This document shows positions 1-6,925 of a stretch of DNA of 6,925 nucleotides, piece after piece. The stretch comes from Actinomycetota bacterium (lineage in GTDB: Bacteria > Actinomycetota > Actinomycetes > Nanopelagicales > Nanopelagicaceae), in NCBI GenBank assembly GCA_947490605.1, contig CANLHE010000037.1, positions 1-6,925 of the forward strand, given 5' to 3'. The position numbers and the translations under genes were made by a program. Below the pieces are notes generated by a model, which did not search any database, had not been told where the DNA came from, and was given only the letters and a program-made list of their open reading frames with translations. Position 1 is the first letter of the stretch. Each line of letters starts with the position of its first letter.

Positions 1-776
1 ACTCACTTCGTTCAGTAGAACGAGCCGTAACTGGTGAGGTAATTCGCCAAGCAAATAGATTAGAAAGTGGCGAAAGAATTGTGCAGGAGACTCGTCACTT
101 CTTAGAGGAGAGTGGTGAAACACGTCCCGGTAGATCTAAAGAGCAGGCGGAGGATTATCGCTACTTCCCAGAGCCAGATTTAGTACCAGTTGTGCCTGAT
201 GCAAAATGGATCGATGAGTTAAGAAAGAGTTTGCCAGAAAAACCATCAGATCGCAGAGCAAGATTACAAACAGCTTGGGGCGTTCCAGATAAAGAGATGT
301 CAGCAATGGTGAATGCCGAGTTGCTTGATACGGTTGAAGAGACAGTTTTGTTAGGCGCAGACCCAACCAAGGCTCGTAGTTGGTGGTTAGGTGAAATATC
401 TAGAATTGCTAATGACCGCGCTGTTTTACCAACCGAATTAATCTCAGTTAAAGATGTTGCGCAAGTTATTTCACTAATTGCAAGTGGTGAGTTAACCGAT
501 AAGTTAGCTCGCCAAGTTGTTGAAGGCGTTATTGCTGGAGAAGGTAACCCGGCAGATGTAATTAACAAACGTGGCCTAAAGGTTGTCTCAGATGATGGTG
601 CACTGATGAAAGCCATTGAGGATGCAATCTCTGCTCAGCCAGAGACCGCTGAGCGGGTAAAAGGTGGAAACCTTCCAGCAGCAGGTGCCTTAATTGGCGC
701 TGTGATGAAAGCAACTGGTGGACAGGCCGATGCAGCTAAGGTGCGGGAATTATTATTAAAACACTTAGGACAATAA
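1..776 (+). CDS. gatB: GatB, Asp-tRNA(Asn)/Glu-tRNA(Gln) amidotransferase subunit B, 3' part
   Basis: GatB is part of the GatCAB complex, which converts misacylated Glu-tRNA(Gln) and/or Asp-tRNA(Asn) to the amide form in the cytoplasm. The open frame runs in from the left edge (first whole codon at base 3), giving 257 visible residues. A GTG at 81 in the same frame is not the start, because family sequence (SLRSVERAV, then IRQANRL) lies upstream of it. Bases 132-182 encode the GatB signature SKEQAEDYRYFPEPDL, near the end of the catalytic cradle domain. The rest is the helical linker and YqeY-like tail that contacts tRNA, ending in GALIGAVMKATGGQAD and ELLLKHL, normal for the family C-terminus. 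The stop TAA is at 774-776. No terminator follows, and ilvD starts 9 bases later, so the two may share a transcript. The missing N-terminal part cannot be judged. Confidence 0.96.
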   Translation, partial: SLRSVERAVTGEVIRQANRLESGERIVQETRHFLEESGETRPGRSKEQAEDYRYFPEPDLVPVVPDAKWIDELRKSLPEKPSDRRARLQTAWGVPDKEMSAMVNAELLDTVEETVLLGADPTKARSWWLGEISRIANDRAVLPTELISVKDVAQVISLIASGELTDKLARQVVEGVIAGEGNPADVINKRGLKVVSDDGALMKAIEDAISAQPETAERVKGGNLPAAGALIGAVMKATGGQADAAKVRELLLKHLGQ

Positions 777-785
777 ACTAATCTT

Positions 786-2477
786 ATGAGCGAAAAAAAT
801 CCGCCAAACAAGATGAAGCCAAGATCTGGCTTAGTCACCGATGGTATGGAGCGTGCTCCTGCTCGCGGAATGCTTCGCGCAGTTGGTATGAAAGATGAAG
901 ATTTTGCTAAACCACAAATTGGTATTGCATCATCTTGGAATGAAATTACTCCATGTAATTTATCGCTTGATCGTTTAGCTAAAGCATCTAAAAAAGGCGT
1001 AATCGATGCTGGTGGTTTTCCAATGCAATTTGGCACGATCTCTGTCTCTGATGGAATTTCAATGGGACATGAAGGAATGCACTTCTCATTAGTTTCCCGT
1101 GAAGTAATTGCGGACTCAGTTGAAACTGTTATGCAAGCAGAGCGCTTAGATGGCATGGTTACATTTGCCGGTTGTGATAAATCACTTCCAGGCATGATGA
1201 TGGCAGCAGCTCGAATGGATGTTGCAAGTGTGTTTGTTTATGCCGGCTCCACAATGCCAGGAAAAGTTGATGGTAGAGATGTAACAATCATTGATGCATT
1301 TGAAGCAGTTGGTGCATGTGCTCGGGGATTAATTTCTCAAGAAGAGGTAGATAAAATTGAACGAGCAATCTGTCCAGGTGAAGGTGCGTGTGGCGGTATG
1401 TACACCGCAAACACAATGGCCGCAGTAGGAGAAGCAATTGGTTTGTCACTTCCTGGCTCTGCATCACCACCATCGATTGATCGTCGTCGTGATGATTACG
1501 CAGTTAAATCAGGAGCTGCAGTTGTTGAGTTGATTAGAAAAGGCATTACTACTCGTCAGATTTTGACTAAGAAAGCTTTTGAAAATGCAATTACTGTTGT
1601 GATGGCATTAGGTGGATCAACAAACGCAGTTCTTCACCTACTTGCAATCGCACATGAGGCAGAGGTTGAGTTAACACTTGAAGATTTCCATCGAGTTGGA
1701 TCTAAGGTTCCGCTACTTGGTGATCTAAAGCCATTTGGTAAGTATGTAATGACTGATGTGGACAAGGTGGGTGGAATTCCAGTAATTCTTCGCGCACTTC
1801 TTGATGCCGGTTTATTACATGGTGATTGTTTAACAGTAACTGGAAAAACTATGGCTGAAAATCTAAAAGATGTTTCCCCTCCTGATCCAGATGGTGAAAT
1901 TCTAAAAGCTGTAAATAATCCAATGTCGCTTGGTGGTGGAATCACAATCCTTGGTGGCTCACTTGTACCTGATGGCGCAGTTTGTAAGACAGCTGGAGTT
2001 GGCGTTGACGTATTTGAAGGACCAGCAAAGGTTTTCGAACGTGAACAATCTGCAATGGATGCTTTAGAGAATGGCTCAATTGTTGCTGGCGATGTTGTAG
2101 TAATTAGATATGAAGGACCAAAGGGTGGCCCTGGTATGCGCGAGATGTTAATGATCACTGGCGCAATTAAAGGTGCTGGACTTGGTAAATCTGTATTGCT
2201 CCTAACTGATGGCAGATTCTCTGGTGGCACAACCGGTCTTTGTGTCGGACATGTTGCTCCTGAAGCAGTTGATGGTGGTCCAATTGCATTTGTTAACAAT
2301 GGTGATCGCGTAAGAATTGATACTAAGAATAGAACTTTAGATTTATTGGTAGATGAAAAAGAGATGACAGAGCGTAAGAAAAATTTCAAACCGATCCCAC
2401 ACAAATATCGCCGCGGGGTTTTAGCTAAGTATTCAAAGTTAGTAGGCAGTGCAGCAAAGGGTGCGGTCTGCGATTAA
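786..2477 (+). CDS. ilvD: IlvD, dihydroxy-acid dehydratase (three-cysteine type)
   Basis: IlvD dehydrates 2,3-dihydroxy-isovalerate and 2,3-dihydroxy-3-methylvalerate to the keto acids that precede Val, Leu and Ile. The 563-residue protein is full length for the TPCN-type branch. Three cysteines expected to bind the Fe-S cluster are present: C57 (NEITPCN), C130 (AGCDKSLPG) and C202 ([13 protein letters not shown]). D89 ([11 protein letters not shown]) and D131-K132 are the expected Mg ligands, with K132 the residue carbamylated in the family. S479 in GRFSGGT is the catalytic base. E. coli IlvD lacks the TPCN cysteine, so a [2Fe-2S] cluster as in plant and mycobacterial enzymes is likely (inference). 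The ATG at 786 is the first in-frame start after gatB. Its Shine-Dalgarno is poor (AGGA at 767-770, about 15 bases away), so translation may depend on ribosomes leaving gatB. A later ATG at 813 would remove little. The gene lies upstream of the attenuator, so the attenuator cannot control ilvD itself. Confidence 0.97.
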   Translation: MSEKNPPNKMKPRSGLVTDGMERAPARGMLRAVGMKDEDFAKPQIGIASSWNEITPCNLSLDRLAKASKKGVIDAGGFPMQFGTISVSDGISMGHEGMHFSLVSREVIADSVETVMQAERLDGMVTFAGCDKSLPGMMMAAARMDVASVFVYAGSTMPGKVDGRDVTIIDAFEAVGACARGLISQEEVDKIERAICPGEGACGGMYTANTMAAVGEAIGLSLPGSASPPSIDRRRDDYAVKSGAAVVELIRKGITTRQILTKKAFENAITVVMALGGSTNAVLHLLAIAHEAEVELTLEDFHRVGSKVPLLGDLKPFGKYVMTDVDKVGGIPVILRALLDAGLLHGDCLTVTGKTMAENLKDVSPPDPDGEILKAVNNPMSLGGGITILGGSLVPDGAVCKTAGVGVDVFEGPAKVFEREQSAMDALENGSIVAGDVVVIRYEGPKGGPGMREMLMITGAIKGAGLGKSVLLLTDGRFSGGTTGLCVGHVAPEAVDGGPIAFVNNGDRVRIDTKNRTLDLLVDEKEMTERKKNFKPIPHKYRRGVLAKYSKLVGSAAKGAVCD

Positions 2478-2486
2478 TTGCAGTTT

Positions 2487-2495
2487 TGTTATAAG
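2487..2495 (+). promoter_or_regulatory. Possible extended -10 promoter element after ilvD
   Basis: TGTTATAAG matches an extended -10 element (TG, one base, then TATAAG, five of six matches to TATAAT). No convincing -35 lies 16-18 bases upstream. It would start RNA near 2502, about 60 bases before the leader ORF. It competes with the TTGACT promoter at 2529-2557 as the source of the ilvBNC transcript, and in an AT-rich gap it could be chance. Confidence 0.3.
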
Positions 2496-2499
2496 TACG

Positions 2500-2524
2500 C
2501 TCAAATATTGAGATTGATATCTCA
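2500..2524. repeat. Two overlapping inverted repeats between ilvD and the leader ORF
   Basis: CTCAA (2500-2504) and TTGAG (2508-2512) are an inverted repeat around three bases. TGAGAT (2509-2514) and ATCTCA (2519-2524) form a second one around TGAT. They share the TTGAGA arm, so as RNA the two stems exclude each other, and as DNA they could be an operator. There is no U tract, so this is not an intrinsic terminator for ilvD. I recognise no named regulator site. The function is unknown. Confidence 0.35.
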
Positions 2525-2528
2525 CGGG

Positions 2529-2557
2529 TTGACTAGACCAACTACACCTGAGAAACT
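2529..2557 (+). promoter_or_regulatory. Probable promoter of the ilvBNC-serA leader RNA
   Basis: TTGACT (2529-2534) matches five of six bases of the TTGACA -35 consensus. It is followed after exactly 17 bases by GAAACT (2552-2557), a weak -10 that keeps the two most important positions, the second A and the last T. Transcription would be expected about 7 bases past the -10, at or next to A2564, the first base of the leader ATG. That placement gives a leaderless leader peptide, as known for ilvBNC of Corynebacterium glutamicum. The weak -10 is the main doubt; TGTTATAAG at 2487-2495 is the alternative. Confidence 0.5.
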
Positions 2558-2563
2558 ACAGCC

Positions 2564-2638
2564 ATGAAGAACACCTCACTAATCTCACAAATTGCGATCA
2601 CATCTGTGGTCGTGGTGATTATTGAGCGTGCGCGCTAA
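2564..2638 (+). CDS. Val/Ile-rich leader peptide of the ilvBNC attenuator (24 aa)
   Basis: This small ORF (ATG 2564, TAA 2636-2638) encodes 24 residues, of which ten are branched-chain: L6, I7, I10, I12, then VVVVII at 15-20 (codons GTG GTC GTG GTG ATT ATT, 2606-2623). The peptide ends ERAR. Its role would be to sense charged tRNA(Val) and tRNA(Ile), not to act as a protein, as with E. coli IlvL and the short leader of C. glutamicum ilvB. There is no clear Shine-Dalgarno before the ATG (only GAG at 2550-2552, 11 bases away), which fits translation from a leaderless RNA. The last codons and stop lie inside the 5' arm of the antiterminator, the arrangement needed for attenuation. It is too short for coding statistics. 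The call rests on the Val/Ile run together with the RNA structures and the ilvB context. Confidence 0.85.
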   Translation: MKNTSLISQIAITSVVVVIIERAR

Positions 2639-2666
2639 CTAAAAAAAGTTAGTTCGCACCCCTCAG
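2622..2666 (+). promoter_or_regulatory. Antiterminator hairpin of the ilvBNC attenuator
   Basis: Bases 2622-2640 can fold onto 2647-2666. From the loop outward: CTAACT (2635-2640) pairs with AGTTAG (2647-2652) around six A; G2634 wobbles with U2653; C2633/U2654 mismatch; GTGCG (2628-2632) pairs with CGCAC (2655-2659); there is a small internal loop (C2627 against C2660-C2661); TTGAG (2622-2626) pairs with CTCAG (2662-2666, one G-U). The outer half takes up 2658-2666, the whole 5' arm of the terminator, so only one of the two can form. A ribosome stalled at the early Val codons (from 2606) would leave 2622-2640 free. One that reaches the stop at 2636 would cover it. I found the pairing by eye and calculated no folding energy. 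Confidence 0.75.
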
Positions 2667-2689
2667 ATAAAACTGGGGGGTTTTGTTTT
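2658..2689 (+). terminator. Intrinsic terminator (attenuator) upstream of ilvB
   Basis: ACCCCTCAG (2658-2666) pairs with CTGGGGGGT (2673-2681) around the loop ATAAAA, giving nine pairs with one G-U. TTTTGTTTT (2681-2689) follows at once. This is a strong Rho-independent terminator. It lies 28 bases before the ilvB start and downstream of a Val/Ile leader ORF, so it is best read as the attenuator that stops the operon when Val and Ile are plentiful. It would also stop transcripts reading through from ilvD, for which no other terminator is seen. Confidence 0.9.
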
Positions 2690-2705
2690 AGACAAGGGCT
2701 AGTTA

Positions 2706-2713
2706 AGAAAGGA
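2706..2713 (+). promoter_or_regulatory. Ribosome binding site of ilvB
   Basis: AGAAAGGA matches the complement of the 16S rRNA 3' end over eight bases and ends 4 bases before ATG 2718. It favours that start over the in-frame ATG at 2727, which would be 13 bases away. It lies beyond the terminator, so it exists only on RNAs that escape attenuation. Confidence 0.8.
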
Positions 2714-2717
2714 AGCG

Positions 2718-4453
2718 ATGAACAAGATGAATGGTGCGCAAAGTTTAGTTAACGCACTCGAAGCTGCCGGTGTTGATGTCATGTTTGGCATACCAGGCGG
2801 CGCCATTCTTCCTGCCTACGATCCAATTTTTGATTCAAAGATCCGCCATATTTTAGTAAGACATGAGCAAGGTGCAGGCCATGCAGCAACTGGTTACGCC
2901 CAAGCAACTGGTCGAGTTGGTGTTTGTATCGCAACATCTGGACCTGGAGCTACAAACTTAGTAACACCACTAGCTGATGCCCAAATGGATTCTGTTCCAA
3001 TCGTGGCAATTACCGGTCAAGTTCCGTCTGCAGCAATTGGTACAGATGCTTTTCAGGAAGCAGACATTCGTGGCGTTACCATGCCAGTCACAAAACATAA
3101 TTACTTAATCACCGACCCAGCAGATATTCCACGCGCAATTGCTGAAGCATTTCATATTGCAAGTACTGGCCGTCCTGGCGCGGTTCTAGTTGATATCGCT
3201 AAAGATGCGTTGCAAAAAGAAACTACATTTAATTATCCAAAAAATGTTTCACTAGCTGGTTATAACCCAGTTGTTGAGCCAAAGAGTGAAGCGATCAGAG
3301 ATGCCGCAGCTTTAATTACTCAATCTAAAAAGCCAGTTCTTTATGTTGGTGGCGGAATCATTAAGGCGAATGCCGCAAAAGAGTTGATGCAGCTTGCTGA
3401 GATAACTGGCGCACCAGTTGTTACCACTTTGATGGCACGAGGTGCTTTCCCTGATTCCCACCCGCAACATCTTGGTATGCCTGGTATGCATGGAACAGTT
3501 GCTGCAGTTACCGCTCTTCAGAAAGCAGATCTACTAATTACCTTAGGTGCACGTTTTGATGATCGAGTAACTGGAAAACTTTCTACCTTTGCACCTAATG
3601 CCAAGATTATTCACGCTGATATAGATCCAGCAGAGATTGGTAAGAATCGTCATGCTGATGTTGCAATCGTTGGTGATTTGAAAAATATCTTGCGCGCACT
3701 TAATCCTGCTACTAAAGCTGCTCTTGCAAAATCTCAACCAGATTTAACTCCTTGGCTGACTGAAACTTATGGCTGGCGAAGTAAGTTCCCATTAGGTTAT
3801 GACAAACCATCTGATGGCTCTGTTTCACCACAGCATGTAATTGAAAGAATTGGCAAGATCTCAGGACCGGACACAATTTTTGCAGCCGGTGTTGGTCAAC
3901 ATCAGATGTGGGCATCACAATTTATTGGTTATGAAAAACCAAGAACTTGGCTTAACTCAGGTGGTCTTGGAACTATGGGATATGCAGTTCCAGCTGCAAT
4001 GGGTGCAAAGGTAGGAGCACCTGACACAACTGTTTGGGCAATTGATGGTGATGGCTGTTTCCAAATGACAAATCAAGAGTTAGTAACTTGTGCACTAAAT
4101 AATATTCCAATCAAAGTGGCAGTAATTAATAATGAATCACTTGGCATGGTTCGCCAGTGGCAAACTCTTTTCTATAACCAACGTTATTCAAATACTGATT
4201 TGCACTCAAAGCGAATCCCAGATTTCAAATTATTGGCTGAAGCAATGGGTTGTGTTGGGTTGCGTTGTGAGCGGCCAGAGGATGTTGATAAAACTATTGA
4301 GGCAGCGATGGCAATTAATGATCGTCCAGTTGTAGTTGATTTTAATGTTCATCGTGATGCAATGGTTTGGCCGATGGTGGCTGCTGGCACATCAAATGAT
4401 GACATCACAGTTGCCAGATCAATGGCCCCGGTCTGGGATTCACAGGAGTTGTA

Positions 4454-4454
<1 letters not shown>
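2718..4454 (+). CDS. ilvB: IlvB, acetohydroxyacid synthase large (catalytic) subunit
   Basis: IlvB is the thiamine diphosphate (TPP)-, Mg- and FAD-dependent enzyme that joins two pyruvates to acetolactate, or pyruvate and 2-oxobutyrate to acetohydroxybutyrate. It is the first common step to Val, Leu and Ile. The 578 residues show the full domain order: N-terminal TPP domain (about 6-170) with GIPGGAILP and the catalytic glutamate E50 ([10 protein letters not shown]); GTDAFQE at 108-114; a central domain (about 190-325); C-terminal TPP domain (about 390-540) with GDG at 444-446 and NN at 471-472, the TPP/Mg motif. W481 in MVRQWQ is the conserved tryptophan of the substrate channel, where herbicide resistance arises in plant and bacterial enzymes. 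The N-terminus is short compared with many actinobacterial IlvB proteins, which carry an extra leader segment. It is the first gene after the attenuator. Its stop overlaps the ilvN start (TAATG), implying coupled, balanced synthesis of the two subunits. Confidence 0.97.
4444..4448 (+). promoter_or_regulatory. Ribosome binding site of ilvN, inside the ilvB end
   Basis: AGGAG ends 5 bases before ATG 4454, within the last codons of ilvB. Together with the TAATG stop-start overlap it fixes the ilvN start and suggests translational coupling. Confidence 0.85.

Positions 4455-6925
<2,471 letters not shown>

Noticed and set aside
81..776. GatB as a complete short gene starting at GTG 81
   Set aside because: The frame is open to the left edge and encodes family-conserved GatB residues before 81, so the gene is cut by the window and not short.
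1634..2404. Long minus-strand open frame opposite ilvD, and similar ones opposite gatB, ilvB, ilvC and serA
   Set aside because: They are antisense to strongly conserved genes, have no recognisable domains, and their compositions (Ser/Pro/Thr-rich or Leu/Gln/His-rich) are typical of reading a real gene backwards.
2658..2689. Plain terminator of ilvD with no regulatory role
   Set aside because: It lies 180 bases past the ilvD stop and right after a Val/Ile-rich ORF, with a competing hairpin that takes its 5' arm. It may end ilvD read-through too, but that alone does not explain the arrangement.
2478..2717. T-box or BCAA riboswitch in the gap
   Set aside because: I see no T-box sequence (AGGGTGGNACCGCG-like) and no known aptamer core. 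The Val/Ile leader ORF explains the structures better.
4132..4335. Small + strand ORF of 67 residues inside ilvB
   Set aside because: It overlaps the conserved TPP domain of ilvB in another frame, lacks its own ribosome site and has no family resemblance.

Overview
The window is a branched-chain amino acid (BCAA) biosynthesis locus, all on the + strand. It probably comes from a low-GC actinobacterium. The proteins read as actinobacterial: IlvD is the three-cysteine TPCN type and closely resembles the mycobacterial enzyme as I remember it; IlvB has the [15 protein letters not shown] stretch; GatB has the AAGALIGAVMKAT tail; SerA begins like mycobacterial SerA. The base composition is AT-leaning for that phylum: bases 1081-1140 contain 25 G/C of 60, and most third codon positions are A or T. 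Freshwater acI-type Actinobacteria (Nanopelagicales, Planktophila/Nanopelagicus) combine these traits. That placement is inference; no rRNA or other marker is present.

Layout: 1-776 is the 3' part of gatB (Asp/Glu-tRNA amidotransferase subunit B, cut by the left edge). Nine bases later comes ilvD (786-2477, dihydroxy-acid dehydratase). A 240-base gap (2478-2717) separates ilvD from a tightly packed operon: ilvB (2718-4454, acetohydroxyacid synthase large subunit), ilvN (4454-5005, its regulatory subunit, start overlapping the ilvB stop by one base), ilvC (5034-6068, ketol-acid reductoisomerase) and serA (6061-6925, phosphoglycerate dehydrogenase, overlapping ilvC by 8 bases and cut by the right edge).

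The gap is the most interesting part. It contains what looks like a complete ribosome-mediated transcription attenuator for ilvBNC-serA. A 24-codon leader ORF (2564-2638) contains four consecutive Val codons followed by two Ile codons. A long antiterminator hairpin (2622-2666) starts inside that leader ORF. It is mutually exclusive with a strong intrinsic terminator (2658-2689) just before ilvB. A -35/-10 pair is placed so that transcription would start at or next to the leader ATG, so the leader peptide may be translated from a leaderless RNA.

Together, IlvBN makes acetolactate or acetohydroxybutyrate, IlvC converts these to dihydroxy acids, and IlvD dehydrates them to the keto acids used for Val, Ile and, via ketoisovalerate, Leu and pantothenate. 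SerA feeds serine synthesis and is carried as the fourth operon gene. Flux would be limited by transcription attenuation through the leader and, probably, by valine binding to IlvN. The enzymes are ordinary; the novelty, if any, lies in the leader region.
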